A stretch of DNA of 64,000 nucleotides from Parus major. Lineage: Eukaryota; Chordata; Aves; Passeriformes; Paridae. Position 1 is the first letter of the stretch, and each line of letters opens with the position of its first letter. The stretch spans positions 20,541,511-20,605,510 of the forward strand of contig NC_031776.1 in assembly GCF_001522545.3 (NCBI RefSeq). The letters run 5' to 3'. Shown here in pieces: positions 26,411-40,700 of this stretch. A program made the translations under genes and the position numbers. The notes under the pieces are model-generated. The model searched no databases. It was not told the DNA's origin and saw only the letters and a list, made by a program, of their open reading frames with translations.

Positions 26411-29400
26411 TTTGTCACTCTCAGATCATGTACCATCAAACACTGAGAGGCTGTGGAGGGTTTTCCCCAGAATCACCACCTATTTAAGTAGATATAGCCC
26501 TTCCAAGCTTTTCTTCTAAATATAATCACTTTTCACACAGTGACTAAGCACGTACACATTATCTAGTTCTTCACAGTGCTGACACTATTTCTGCTGGCAT
26601 TTGAAGTCATGCTACAGATCCACTGGAGCACCAGAGACTCTCATGTGTGAGATAAGCTTGTGAACTGCTGTGATTACAGCAATGAGAAAAGTGGTGAGCT
26701 TTTGGAAATTCATGCTAATGTATTTATTCCATTGTCCTCTCTTTTCTTGTCGTACCTATGCAGTTATGTGAAATCTAAGTAAAAGCACTGCATCTAACCT
26801 AAACAACATTCCTGTCCATAGGATAATATGTAATAAATATAAGCATCTCGCACACAGCTCAAATATAACTTCAAGAACAAAAGCACCTGTTGTCCTAAGG
26901 ATTCAAAGGCATTTTGGAAATCCGTTTTGAACCACACTTTTAATTTTCCTAGTGTTACTGGCAAAATGGTCACTGATCCATAATTCACTGAAACAATTTT
27001 CTTGTGATTTGATTCCAGCAAGTTTTTTCAGAAATGAGAAAGATCTTTTAAAAGCATACAAATGATTACCATACATGGCCAGAGAAAGTGTTAAGAGAAT
27101 GAGAAAGTTTCCAAACTTTCTGCTAAGCAGCCTTTGTAATCCTTGCACTACTTCTATTTCAAGAGACACTCAATGACATAGATAAGACATAATTATGAAA
27201 TAAATAAAAGTGCTTTCAAATAAGTACACTGGTAGAGTAAGGTCCATGAGGTAGAAGAAAAAATGAAATATCACCATTAAAAAGATCAATGTAATATCTT
27301 CCATTGACCTAAAACTCTGTCATTTCTTAAGACACTCAAATAGTTTAATCATACATTAACCTACTGATCTCATGACCCATTGATTTTCTCTACCTCTAGA
27401 ATTATGAAGATGGGTGGTAACAGCTAAAAAGGAGTTGCCAAAAAGAAAGACATAAAGCCTATAACTACAGTGCATGTTATTAGTTCTCCAATGTAAGGAT
27501 GCTTGGTTTAGATACTATATTTATTATGTAACCTAACTAACTTTGCAACCTAAAACTCACTGCAACTGTCCAAGCCTATTAACTATTTGAGATGGGATTA
27601 AGGGTCTCATAAAATGGGGTATTGTGAGTAATGAGGTGTGTGAGAGAGGTGGTGAAAAAATCATGATACTCCTGATTTCAATAAGAAAATTAACTATAAA
27701 GACTTTCTTTTTTGACAGAACTGCTTTTCATTTTCCTGTCAGTGTATAGACCAAAATTAGAAGTGAAAATTAATTTACAGATATGTGGAGAACTGAAGGG
27801 TTTGATGTTCAGATATTTTAAGAAATATGAAAAAAAAAAAAAAAAAAAAAAAGGTGATTTCTGGTACACTGGAAGGGCAGTACTTAATAATATTCTGTTT
27901 TCCATGTCTTTAGTTCTGTTTTGGTACTAGAACCGCGGTTTTTTGCTATTAAGATCAGAAGATATTTCAGATCTTTCTAACTTTGCAGAATGATGCTTGG
28001 TGAATGAGAATTAACTAGCTAACTGATTGTAAGTCAGCTAGTTGAAGCCAGACATTTTATGTATCTAGGATGCTCTGGAAACCAACTGCTTGCACATGGT
28101 TTCCATAGATTCTTAGTGTGGATCAGAACATATCTGCTTTAAGGTACTCATAAAAAAAGCTTTTATCAGCATGTCAAGAGTAGTGAAATGCTAGTATAGT
28201 TTAAATGATTCAGAATTTTGATTAAATTATTTTGTTATTTCTTTCTAAGGTCATTTTTGGGTCTATTGGTCTGTCAAAGAAAAATAGGCACAACTTTACC
28301 TTGGTTTTGATTAATTCAGTTTATCATTCCAATAAAGCAATTCTGTCCATTACAGATAATTGCCAGTTTGCAGCTCACCTTTCTAATCTCATTTTATGAA
28401 CTAGAACAAGAAACAAGTCTTAGCATTTCATGGAAGTTTATGAGCTTGAAATTTAAGCTTTAGGGGTCTGTTTCTTTATGTTCTATTTGCTGGTATACAA
28501 TCTGCTTCCTTTACAAAAAAACTGTACTAACAGCCTTCAAATCACGGGAATCTCCTGCTTACCATTCCTTTCACATTATTTTCTTCCATGGAGACTAAGA
28601 AAACTTCACACAGAAACTGTTAGACTGAACTGGGCTCTATGGGCAATCACTGGAGACATTATGGGATATGCTATCACTCCAAAAATGAGCAGCACATGCC
28701 TCTGGCAAGCTTGTGCTGCCAGTTGTGGGATTGGATAGATCTCATAGCCAAGAAAGCTGCTGAGTGTTAGGTTTTATTTTTGAACACTTAAGAGTGTCTC
28801 CCCTACAAGACAAAGCGATATATTCTATACAGGCATAACTCTTGAGTAAGCAATAGCTTCAATTGCCCTGGGCTAGGTATGATTTTAATTTGGAAATTGG
28901 GATAAGCACAGAACTGGGCAGGATAATATTTTCAATTTTTTGGTCCAGTGCCTATGATCATGCTTTTATTACTACCATCATTGATCCCCCTTCCTAAAAA
29001 CAGTAATGCAGTTTCTAGAGTAGTTACCTATTCACTGCTCTGTAGTTTGCTATACTCTTTTCTATACATAGAAAAGATTTCATAGCTTACATATCAGTTT
29101 TTCTGAGAAGCCCAAGGGTTATGATTACTGTGAAAGTGCTGTGAATAATGAATCTCCATTCTTTTTTTTCCGTTCTTATGCAAGTAATTTAAACTACATG
29201 ACAACCTTCCTGATAGTTGTCAAGAGCAGCAGTGAGGCCCTGTCAATCAGTGCATGACTTGTGACTGTTTCCTAAGCAGCAACAGACAAAGCAAACCCTA
29301 CAGTGACAGTATTCTCTGCTTACTTATCTTGGCAGTAGCCAACAGCTCTTAGTATTTTAAACATGACTAAAAATATCCACCAATTCAGAGAATGATATAA

Positions 29401-32400
29401 ATGGCCTTGCAATAGACCACATAAGGCAACATTATTTATCACCAGCAGGTATAGAGGGGAAGCACTCTGCAAATTTGGAAAAGATGTATCTGCAAGCTCA
29501 GTTATCAATAAGAAAATAATTAAAGATAGCAGACTGCCTTCCTGTTTTGTTATTAAGTAAAAAACCCACAGTTTCCTATTTAAAAATAAACCCTGTGAAC
29601 ATATGGTTAATGGCTATCCTCTGGACAATTCTGTTTTTTCTTTAAGGGGCATGCTTAGCTATAATTGTCAGGAAAGATTTATTTTAAAAACCTTCACTGC
29701 AATTCTACATTCTCTAAATTAGAGAGAGAGTTTATTCTTTCATATAAATCAGAAAAAATGCATACTCATATTCACCTCATTTTAAGATTTTATTAGGAAA
29801 CAGGAAAAGGTACCATAGTATCCACAGTGAGTTTCATACCTTGGTTAACATTTGCTTTCTGAAACTAGTCTTAGATTACAATATCTCATGCACAAAGGGA
29901 TCCCAGGAGTTTGCAATTAGGACAAGAAAGATACACATTTAATTTATATTCCTGAAGCTTGGGAAGACTGAAATAGCAATATTGCAGTATATAATGCAAT
30001 CAAGAGTAAACTATGTAAAATTCATTCCTGGTATTGGCACAGTACAAACTGTGAGAATGTGGGGGTAAAATGCAGTCAAAAACTCTTTCTGCTGCAGTCT
30101 CCCAGGAAAGACAAACAGTAAAGGCAGTTGAAACTAAAAATTTCCTGTAAAAAGAAGGAAGGAATAAGGAGATATTTGGAAAACAAATTCTCTTTTCTTT
30201 GTTTTTCAATTTATTCTCCACATAGGGTTTTAATAGTTTTTTACCAGCATAATGTGTAAGAATTACATTAAAGTGAAATCACTTCATCTTCACTCCTTTC
30301 ATCCTCTATGCAGACACATTCAATATTGTCTCCATTTGAAAGGTGGGGGGATAAGACTAAAGGATGAATATGCACATAGTTAAAGACCTGATATATTAAA
30401 AGGACGAGCACTCTATTTCATCCCCAGCATTTTTTATGTTCCTTCATAAAAATCTATGTCCCTGGCTTTTGAACTGCTCTGAACATCTAGCTGTTGTCAG
30501 GTGATAAAATGAGCTAAGAGTTGTATAAGAAGCCTGGCTTTACTCTGGACACTGTTCAGGACACTGTGGGAGGCTTGATTTCAAGCAATTGATCCAATCT
30601 CATAAAAGGAACCTACTGCAGTGAAAAGAAGCTCCCATAGCTGATTGCAGAAATTTAAGCACAAGATAATCTGCCTAATTTTCTATAATAACTTTCCAGC
30701 CAGAGACAAAATTACTTTCTGCTGTTGATATGACTTACAAATAAAATACTGGCCATTCTCATCACCACTTAAAGAACTTGCCAGGAGGAAAAACAGAGCA
30801 GTAACACACATAGATTTTTAATGCTATAAAATACTACTTTTACAACGCAAAATGAAGTACAGTAAAAAATTTCAAGTTGTTGATCATCATGCACATTCTT
30901 AATATTATTTTTAGCAGGACCAGTGTACATTGATTGTTCACAGTAAGGGAGAGCTCTATTCTACATAATTTTACAATAAGAATTCTATTTGTCAAGCTGC
31001 TGTTTCAATTCAAGTAGATCTTGCTTCTGGCTTAGCTGTTACACGACCAGTTATTGATGAAATGATGTATCAAGAAAGATTAAAAGTACAGGATCAGTAT
31101 AAGACAGAAATATTTTAATGATACTGTACCTAATGTACATAAATACAGGTTTACAGCCTAAGCTGCAACTTGTCATTAAGGACCATTTTGTGCATTTCGG
31201 TTTTTTTAAGGTAATACCAGTATAAGGCTTGAGGGATGAAGGTTGGAAACTTTCTATTTGTTGTTTTGAAAACAGTCTTTCTGTTTTCTGAATATAGAAA
31301 GAACACAGCATTCTTTTTAAACTGGCAGCATTACTTCTTTGTTCAGTCAAGGCACAACCATAATGTTTCTTTTACTTTTAGAATAGACTGTAGGGAAAGA
31401 GAGGTATTTCAAATATACAGCACCCTTTAATCTTCAAAACTTCTGTTTTGAAGCAGCAGAAATTACTATTTTTTATAACATATTTAATTTTTTGCATTAA
31501 TGGCTGAAGATTCTGTCACCTTTTTCTCTAGTAAGCACCTTTCTTATTCCTGTTCACTCAAGTCATTCAGCATAGTACTTACTAAAGATGCACACATTAC
31601 CACTGAATGAGGCACTTCAGTAATTAGGAGCAGGGTCACTGTTTAGTGCTGTTCTCTGCCCACACTTATTTACCTTGCTGAATGAGTAAATGACTGCATA
31701 CCCCTGATAAAATCACAGTTGGATATATGTTTACCCTAATTACAAGTCCTCTTTCTATACTTCTGCAATGTTTTTACTAACTACTATATTCACTGCTTTC
31801 CTATTTATGCATAAATTTGTTCTGACAATATCTTTCAGATTCTAAAGACATCAGTAGCTATTACTATTTTCAGTATCTTTTTAGTATTAATAACATTTTA
31901 TTGCCAGATTTCAAACTGAAAATTCAAAATTGTTGTTTTATTATAAAGGGTTGTCAGAAATCTTCCAGTAATCTGCCAGTTTCTCGCTCCAGTTCCAGCC
32001 CCAGACTGAAATCTTACCAGACTTCCTTATATTTTTCATCAGAGTGTTTGTATAAACTCATTTGCACTTTGTATGCCCAGGAAATTAGGATAATGAGTTA
32101 GGTGTCTCTTGTGTATTATCATTTTATGCAGACTGTGTTTTTATAACATTATAAGTTTACAGTTATCTTCCTTGCCAAGGCTAACTGAAAAACATAAAAC
32201 TCATTAAACTCTATTGCAAACTAAGACTACCTTCAGTTTTCCTGGTACACTCTGTCTGCAAATAAAGAATGACAGTGCTGTCTGAATCTCTTTACATTGG
32301 TTTCCCATATCGAGTTCAAACATTTAGAGTTTCTTGGGAGTTTTTATCTCTTCCATTCTTTCTCTCAGGTTATTTTCTTCAGCCTGGATTTATTTCTGGT

Positions 32401-33929
32401 AATATGTGCTATTCAATTATAAGGTTGCACCAAAGAGAACAAAAGGCTGAAGCAGCTCTAATTGCTTCACCTTTCTGTGGTGTCTACAATAGTCTTTCTG
32501 AGTCTGCCTGGATGTTAAACCACCCTCATGTGAATCACTCTCACCATGGCATGTAGAAGACATTTGCCTATGTTCCTGTACTATCTACTTTGGTGCTGAC
32601 AAGATCACCAGAAGAGTTAAACTCATGGAGCTGCACTCCATAACTTGAGACTCAGTCAGACAAGGTTCATGGACATGTTGGCTGTTTCCTTTGTCAGTGT
32701 ATTTTTAAAAAGAAGGGGAAATGCTCAGCTGCAGGATAAAGCAAAGATGCTAAGTCAGCAAAAATGGCTTTTGGCAACAGCTACTTATAAATAATATGAA
32801 TTCTTAAAAGCATCCTACAAAAGTTCCCACAGGGAGTCATATCCTAAAGAGTCAGTGGGCTATTAGATACATTGGGGATTTTCAGCATTAATTAGAAAAA
32901 GAGGAATAATAAGCAAATTCCAAACTCATTATAAGATCTGAGAAACTGAGCTGAGCACATCTTAATGGTTGAGGAACAGTGAAAAAAGGACAAGAAAACT
33001 TAATTTGCATTTGAACACTCTTTTCCAGGGTGTGAAGTGAATCACATACCCAACCTGTCTACCTATCACCAGCTAACAAATAGGGCATCACAGATTTTGG
33101 CTTGTTCAGTGTGTTCTTCCTGTTCTCAAATATACGAAACTAAGTCAATAATTACTCTGCCTCTGTGTATTTTTTTCTTTCACAGCAGACTGAATCCATG
33201 TAGCTGCATTGCTATCAGTCCTACCATTAAACCCTTAATCTCTGTGTACTCACATTGTTTCATGCAATGCCAAAGAGATCAGCTCTGCAACCAGTTCTCT
33301 GGTGTGTAGGTACAGACTTCTTGTTAGGGCCCAGGCCCTGGTTCTTGCTTTTCCCCCTTTTTTTCTGTTAGAGCTGTACTCATTTGGCAGCTGTCAAAGT
33401 CCTCAGGAGTCTCAGCCAAGAAAATCTGGATTGACACATTTCAAGATGCTCATGGTATTCTCTTAGGAATATTTTGCAGACTAGCAAGTAGGGTTTGATT
33501 TTTTCCAGACATAACTGTCTTACAAGTGGTAGATTCCATTGACATCTCAAAATCTCTTTTTTCCATTTCTGAAGGCAGCTGTGTGGTAAGTCACCACTGG
33601 TCTTCATTCTGCAGAAACCTGGACTGAGTGTGGGAGGCACTAAGGAAATTTACAAGGGGAGAACAGAGCAGGAAAAGAATAACCTTCCTTCCCTTTCATC
33701 TAGATATTCAAAAGTTTGAACATGTGCCAAAGTCAATGAAAAAGCCATGATGCTTGGACAATGTTGCATCCGATCTGTGGGAAGGTTTTATTGAAAGACA
33801 TTTTGTCTTTGTCAAATTTTGTAAATGTTAGAAAAGTTTTGGTCAAAACATCTGTACAATTCTGCTAGGAATATGTGATCTATTCCTGCTCTTGTACTCA
33901 AAACTGTGAGTATGCAATGAAGAGCTTTG
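26411..33929. other. AT-rich non-coding DNA with one poly(A) tract
   Basis: Frames are at most 99 codons. The region holds an A23 tract (27830-27852), a small hairpin around the GCAGCACA/TGTGCTGC arms (28689-28719) and a 10-bp-stem near-palindrome (29056-29077). No exon, CR1 or LTR was recognised. A GTGGTAAGTC donor-like site occurs near 33585, but no matching exon is visible. Confidence 0.5.
27830..27852 (+). repeat. Poly(A) tract
   Basis: An uninterrupted run of 23 A. It could be the tail of an old retroposed sequence, but the upstream 100 bp match nothing I know and no flanking target-site duplication is clear. Confidence 0.9.
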
Positions 33930-34485
33930 GAATGACTAATCCTGGACGCAAGTACATGCTGGGGACTGACCAGCTTGAAAGTGGCTCTGTAGAGAAGGAC
34001 CCTGGGGTCTTGGTGAAGAACAAGCTGAACATGAGTCAGTAAAGCATCCTCACAGCAAAAAAGTCCAACTGCATTAGGAAAAACGTTTGCTGACAGGTCA
34101 GGGTGGGTGATCCTTTTCCTCCACTCAGTGTTGGTGAGACAAATTTGGAGTGCTGTCTTAAGTTCTGGGCTGTCCAGTAAAAGGAAGATAGTGGCTTATT
34201 GGAGCCAGTCCAGCAATGGGTCAGAGCTAATTAAGGGACTGCAGTAACTAACATACAAGGAGAGGCTGAGAAAGTTGGCTGTTTAGCCATCAAGAGAGAA
34301 GGTTTGGGTGTGTCTTACAGAGGTGGCAAAGAATAGTTACCCAAGACACTCAGATCCATGGAGATACTGAAAATGTACCTGGACACAGTCACTGGAAACC
34401 TGGTTTAGCTGACCCAGCTTGAGCAGAGGACTTAGGTTAAATGCCCTCATCAGGTTCCTTCCAACCTCAGCAATTCTGTGACTCA
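33930..34485 (+). mobile_element. CR1 LINE fragment, longest in window
   Basis: About 555 bp of CR1 3' region can be followed: 'acatgctggggactgaccag', 'gagaaggaccctggggtctt', 'acaagctgaacatgagtcag', 'ggagtgctgtctta', 'ggagccagtccag', 'attaagggactg', and then the 3' end 'ttccttccaacctcagcaattctgtga'. The first part corresponds to the C-terminal end of the CR1 reverse-transcriptase frame, now broken by indels. The segment between about 34310 and 34345 is shortened relative to family members, so an internal deletion is likely. Inactive. Confidence 0.9.
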
Positions 34486-37100
34486 GTAAAGCACATGAGG
34501 GTCTCTCAAGGCACCTGTCACTGGATGCTTCTACTTTTACCAGAATCCAAAGGGCAGTGTGAGCTTCAGGGAGTTCTCATGAGGCAGCTTTGTTCCTGTA
34601 TTGTTTTGCCTAACTCCAGCTTGACTCCAGACTTGATAAGAAGGCTAAACATCATCCATAGGTGATGTATGAAGATCTCTTGAGAAACATAATTGTCATC
34701 TGTTGCTTTGGTAAGTGTTTGACTTGTCACCAAGACTTTACCTAAAATACTGCTACCTGACTTAAGGGTCCAGTTGTCAGACTAGAAACACCTACTTTAC
34801 TGAAGTGACGCTGAGGAGATGATTTTGTTCTCTTCTCAGTATTTTAAATTTTAGGAATTTTAATTTCATAAAAATGCTGCGCTAGAGCATAACAAAAATA
34901 ATTTCTTCAAAAACTGAAAGGTGAATTTGACTACAACATGGAAATTGTTTTCTTTTCCTCCTATGTAGCTGTTAATTTTTTGCCATTAGGCATTCAATTT
35001 TCTGATAGGGATTGAAATAAATTATGCCTATATCCAAGCAGATAATTTGCATTTTGAAGTAGACAAAGGTGCAATTAAAGAAAGGTTTTGGAAACTAGAG
35101 TAATAGAGATTAAGAATAAATTAAGAGGACAGACAAGAAATCAGAACTGATTCTCCATTGATTTGCAGTAACCTAATTTATTTACCTTACACCAGGGTAT
35201 TTTAACTGTTTACAACAGCGTTAATTTTTTATTTTTACTTTCACAAGTCAAGAATCCACACAGTGGCCTAAAGATTAAGATATCTTAGATGAAAATATCT
35301 TTTCTCTATAAGCCACAATAAATGGAAACACATTGCCATCAGTTCTAATGTTCTAATCAAACAGAGAACATAGTAAGTGATCTCTTTTAACTAGTCCTGG
35401 GGAAATTATGTCCAAATAATTAATTATCCCAGAAATCTCTGTCCAAAACCACTGTTTGGTGTTTTGAGAGATTCTAAGACAAACTTCAGTATCTTCTTTT
35501 GGTCTAAAGATTTTGGATTTCTATTTTAAAATTGCAGAGTAGACCACACAGCATAGGTGGATCCTGTAACTGTTTATCAAAGAAAACAGGTCATTCCTAG
35601 GAAGCACCACAATACCATCTCAAGATTCAGAACTATGTAAGCCTCAAAACTCTCCATGCATGTTATTCTTAACATTTTTATGAGACCTTTGGCTGAGCAG
35701 GTCTACAATTATAGTGTTCTGAGTTTAAAAATGAAATAAGATTTCCTCAAATCAACTGTCAAATATTGCTTCCAGCTGGAGCATTCATGATGTGATAAAA
35801 TTAGAATACTAAGAAAACACACTCAACACAAATAAGATAGATTTAAAAGTCAGACAACACATTTCAGCATCTCTGATGATATCAGCTGTATTCTGCTTGG
35901 TGATATCTGCATGCAGCAAAGCCTGCTTGGTATTGTGAAACTGCACCGAGCAGAAAACCCTCATGAGGAGCAGGATGGACCCAGTGATATATGCCTAAAG
36001 ATGGGTGAGCCTGGTGTTTCCTCAAGCTCTTTCAGCATTTCCTAGATCCATGCTAGGCTATAGGACCTTGGGCAAATGTCAGTGATGAAACATCAGTGAA
36101 TGTAATAATGAAATCAGCATGAAAAACAAACACAGAAATTAAACCATTAAATTATAACAAATTGATACCCACCATGAGAAAGAGAAGGAGGGCTGGTTCT
36201 TCTCCCTGACCCAAAATCTATTATCTCACTCTTAAAATATGTAAGAGGCTGTTACAAAGAGGAATACAGACCAGGAATAGTCTAATATATAATAGTAGAA
36301 GATACAATAGTAGTAAGGAAGCATTAGGTCAGACTTAAAAAAAAACAAAACAAAAAAACCCAAAAAGACCAAAAAAATTAACTAACCAGAAAAAAATAAC
36401 CCAAACCTCTAACAACACAGTTTGTGATAGATTACTCTGTGGAAGAAACTCCTTGTGAGACTGTAAATTCCTCACCACTGGTGCATCTCACAAACAGGTA
36501 TACTAACAGTTGTCAAGAATGATTTGATACATCATATTCTGCCCTCATCAGGGAGCTTGACTAGAGAAGCTCTTATATGCCCTTAGCCAGTTCTTTTATG
36601 AGTAACATACAAAAACAGGAAACAACAAAAATATTTACATAACATCTGCTGGTTTAGTATATAAGCCCACATACAAAAAGGCAAATTTTAATTTATTTTT
36701 TTCTCCTACTAGAAACATATTAACAACTGAAATTTGGTAGAATGTGGCAATAAACCTTCTGAAAATCCAGAGCTAATTTATTGGACATGAGACCTTGAAA
36801 AATATGATTACTAGAGACTAACTCCATTTCAATGGAGGGAGGGCATTTCAATTTCCAGCATTAATCCTTACCAACATGAATCCTTCTAACAGGATCTTAG
36901 CACTGCTTATAAGTGATTTTAATTTCATAGGGTATGATTCTTAGCAATGTGTCCTAAATAATTACAGGGGAAATCTCTGGGCTTTCGTGGTTTGAAGCAA
37001 TTTGCTGTTATGTCAGTGGATGAACAAATCAGAAATTATCAGCTTCCAAAACCAAATGGAATTAATTAAAATAATGATACTGGACTCCAAAATAAGCTAA
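34486..37100. other. AT-rich non-coding DNA
   Basis: Contains an A-rich low-complexity patch at about 36336-36416 and short frames only. No gene or mobile element was recognised. Confidence 0.5.
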
Positions 37101-37109
37101 ATTCTTACT

Positions 37110-37138
37110 CGGTAATTAGCAGACATTTCGGTAATTAG
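37110..37138 (+). promoter_or_regulatory. Repeated homeodomain-type motif
   Basis: CGGTAATTAG occurs at 37110-37119 and again at 37129-37138, starts 19 bp apart. TAATTA is the homeodomain core. The surrounding sequence also has AATTAATTAAAATAATGA upstream. Regulatory function is inference only. Confidence 0.25.
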
Positions 37139-37150
37139 GGACACATAATT

Positions 37151-37180
37151 GGGGGGGGGGGGGCAGGGTGGGGAAGGGGG
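37151..37180 (+). repeat. G13 tract and G-rich run with quadruplex potential
   Basis: Thirteen consecutive G (37151-37163) are followed by CAGGGTGGGGAAGGGGG, giving several GGG runs with loops of one to three bases. This fits the usual four-run G-quadruplex pattern on the plus strand and stands out in AT-rich surroundings. The length of the G run may be affected by sequencing error. Confidence 0.7.
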
Positions 37181-37551
37181 AGAGTATAGAAGTTCACTTT
37201 ATTACTTTTTAATTTTAAAAGAATGAGATATATTTCTCATAGCAGGCCAGTAATCTAGGTTACTGAACATTTAGTGTCACAGGGGGGCCTTAAAAAGCAC
37301 TTATCTGAGTCTACATATATTTGGTTCCTCTGTCATGGGCTTTTGCCATAATGACTTCCTCAATAATTGATAAAATTTCTAAGACTAAAGATGCATTCAT
37401 TACAGTGTTTCTAAAAAATTTTGATAACTAGAGCAATACTAAGAATTAAATCCAGTCTCCTGTATACTTCTAGAGTATAGCAGTGTCAAAACTCTCAAAG
37501 ACTTCAGCATGACTGACACTGAAATGTTGCTCCCTAAATCCTTCTTCTTGA

Positions 37552-37776
37552 GTCCACTCTTCGTTTGATCTCAGTGTTTCTCGTAATGAGAAAACTGTTC
37601 ACTTTGCAGACATGGCAGGCAGTGAGAAGGAACCTGCTGGTACACTGCGCTCTGCACCCCTCCTGGAGCCCATCTTTGATTATGTCTTGGAAAAAATGGG
37701 AGAGAGTCATTCAGTTTCCTGCCTGAAAGTCAAGGATTCTTGTACAGGTTGTTCTGCCAATGCCAATGATCAGCTT
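37552..37776 (+). other. Short protein-like open frame, identity unknown
   Basis: A plus-strand frame is open for 74 codons before a TAG at 37777-37779. Its first ATG is at 37612, giving a 55-residue product that begins MAGSEKEPAGTL and continues LLEPIFDYVLEK. Composition is balanced and acidic, unlike the F/L/I-rich chance frames around it. Locally the DNA is richer in GC. A splice-acceptor-like CTGTTCACTTTGCAG ends at 37609, three bases before the ATG. I do not recognise the protein. It could be a terminal exon, a piece of a processed pseudogene or chance. Confidence 0.2.
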
Positions 37777-37779
37777 TAG

Positions 37780-40700
37780 CTTAGTGAGACAAGCCTGGCC
37801 AAGCATATTCTTAAAGAACAGTTTTTAGTCATCTGGTCTAGGTTTCCCTGGTGGATGGCAGTTTCTTATACATGCAAAGAAAGCCAGCACATTTTAAAAT
37901 AAAAGTTAGCAACATTGGAATATTGGAAATATTGGAAATCTTGGAAAAAGAAAGTGCTATCACATGAAATATATGAGTTTGGTAACCAACCTTTCACATG
38001 GTTTTTATATGGGTGTATATGGTTTTGTTTTATTTGACAATTGTCTTCAAGGTTTTTCTTCCAGTATGTTTTTTAGATAAATTAAAAGGGTAATTTTGAA
38101 CACTTTATTATTTACAAAGAGAGGAATTTTTGAGCCTCCAAACAGTATTACCATGTGCACTAGCTATTAAACTGAATATTTTTCTATGTATTCATCAGGC
38201 TTTAATGTATTCATGAAGTAGAGGGGGTTTCTGCTGACTAGACAGAAACCCAAAATCCTGTTAAAAACCACTTCATGGCACTTCAGAGCAAATTCTATAT
38301 TAAAGCTACTGCACTGGATTATTATCACAGATATGCACTGAGTGATTTGCACTTCAGAAATTAACTTTGTTCAAACCCTGAATGTATATGTGCAATGATC
38401 AGAGAAACATATATTTTGATGAGATTTTCTTTCAGTGGTTTTGTCCAATGAAGGAAGTTATGCCTCAGAACACAAATGATAATGTTGATGTATCTTAGAA
38501 AGAAATATATACTAATAGATGAAGAAAGTTTTAAATCTCTTAAGCAGTTTTCTCAGTGAGCTTAAAGAGAGCAACAGATCTTTGAGCATTTTGACAAGGA
38601 AACCCACCATCCTGAAAGAGAGGAACAGATTTGTTTAAATTTATACAGTCCATAAAAATGAAACCTGCTTAGATGAGCAGAAGTTTAATTTATTTTCTTC
38701 CCCGAAGTCTTTGACAGAGTTAAAAACGAAGCAGACTTTCAGATGTTAGGAAAAAATTGAGAGCAACAGTTATCTTTTTTTATGCTTAAATATTTCAGAT
38801 GCAACCAGGAAACAGATTTCTCTAGCTTAAAAAGAGAAGCTGGAAATATTTGCTTTCTCTGTCACTCAGATACACAAGGACACACCAACCATGAAAAGAG
38901 CCAGAGTTTGTGTTTAGTATTTTACATACCCTAACCAATTTTTTTATTTCTTAATTCTGCCACAAGTAAATACTCCCTGACTTTCTGAAGCAGAAAGTGA
39001 CATTGAATCTGGCAGGATTGATGGAGGTACAGGAATATTATTTATTTCATATATGCTCTTTTTTAACCTCAGTACCCACAACTACAGCCACAAAACAGCT
39101 ACTATAATATTGGAGCCCCATTGTGTCTCCACCCTATAACCCTCACTGAAGATACTCAGCAATTTCTTCAGTTCACCAATAAAGTGATTCTGTACCTGTA
39201 TCTTTCTTGCCACTGTGAAAAGTCAATTCTAGAAGCTTCAGAGAGGAGCTAGGAGTCTGCTTTGTTTAACAATCATTTTAGATGATCCAAGAGCCAAAGG
39301 AAACTTCAGTCCTCCCTGGCCAAAGGGGTTCACTGGCTGTGAGTTTATTCTTATTCATACAGTTTTCTGGTGCACTTATACAAGAGGCAGGCATTTTAGG
39401 AACTTAAGGTAGGTTACCCTGATTTTATTGTTGGCAAAGCACTCAGACATGGTAGGTTTGAAAGCACTCAACCCACTCAAACATGCTATTATTAGAACCA
39501 GGTGGGAAATAATTTTCCCAATCTGGGAACACTTTTGAAATTAAGAAAATAAAAACACTTTCCACTCTTAATTGGGACTAAAAGCCAAAATCTCCACAAA
39601 ATCTGAAAATTGGAAATCACTGGAAACAATTTGACTAACTAGAAACCATTAAAAGTTTGGGATGAAAAGTGATCAAATTTGGAAAAAGTATTCAGAAGAT
39701 TCAGATATGGTAGAAAACATACTGTATGAGAAAAGAATTGATGAAAACATTGTCTTTAAAATTATGCTCATTAATAATTACCATGAAGGATAAGTAAATA
39801 TATTGGTGAAGAGCATCCACATTTCTTAAAAACATCAAACTCATAGAGTTCTCATTTCCTTTTCCCTTTAAATTCATATGCTCACGGAAATCAGTCATGA
39901 AATTATAGGCTCCCAACATGGTGTAGATTTGGGTTTAGAAGTAGCAGCAGCAGTCTTCAGTATTTTGAACTCAAATTCCTTCATAAAGCCCCTAAACTAA
40001 AAGGTTGAGGCTGTATAGGTTTGTATGGCTACTTTTCAGCTTCAAAGAGAGGTACAATATACTACAAAGCCTATGTGAGACTGGAAAGAAATGTCACCTT
40101 CAAAATATGTCTGTAAATGAAGGAATGTGAAGAATTTCACTTCACAGAATCAGATGTCATGTTAATCCCACATTACAGGTGAATATATCCCCATAAGCAT
40201 CACTTTCTGTGTTAGGCAGCTTTGAAAATTAGAGTAAAAATTCATACAAATAAAACAACTTCCATTAAAAAAATACCAGTTTCTCAATGCTGTCTAACAA
40301 AAACTCAGCATGGCTGTCTAAATGCATTTCATGTTTACTTGTTTGTCTATGCAATGTCACACACTGAATGCAAGGTCAGATTTACCTGTGACATTGGAGG
40401 GAAAACTTAACTTAGAGGAATAAATTATGATCACCTATAGTAGTGGTAAAACTAAACTTTCATTTCATGTACTTCCACATAACAGAAAAGACACTCTAAA
40501 ACTCAGGGTTTGTAGTTTCTGCAGTTTTTATGTTCTTCCAATACCCCACAGATATTTATGAGATGTATGTTTAACAACAGTGTATTTAACTAGGCAACAG
40601 AGTTCCATCGTCAAGACAGGATGGCCTTATAGCAGAAACTGTATGCTTGAAATGCTTTCAAGTCTGGTGATGTGTTTTCCAGTTCCATGATGAATCTTGT

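Noticed and set aside
27690..27930. Frames running through the A23 tract
   Set aside because: Both strands give poly-K or poly-F runs, which are artefacts of the homopolymer.
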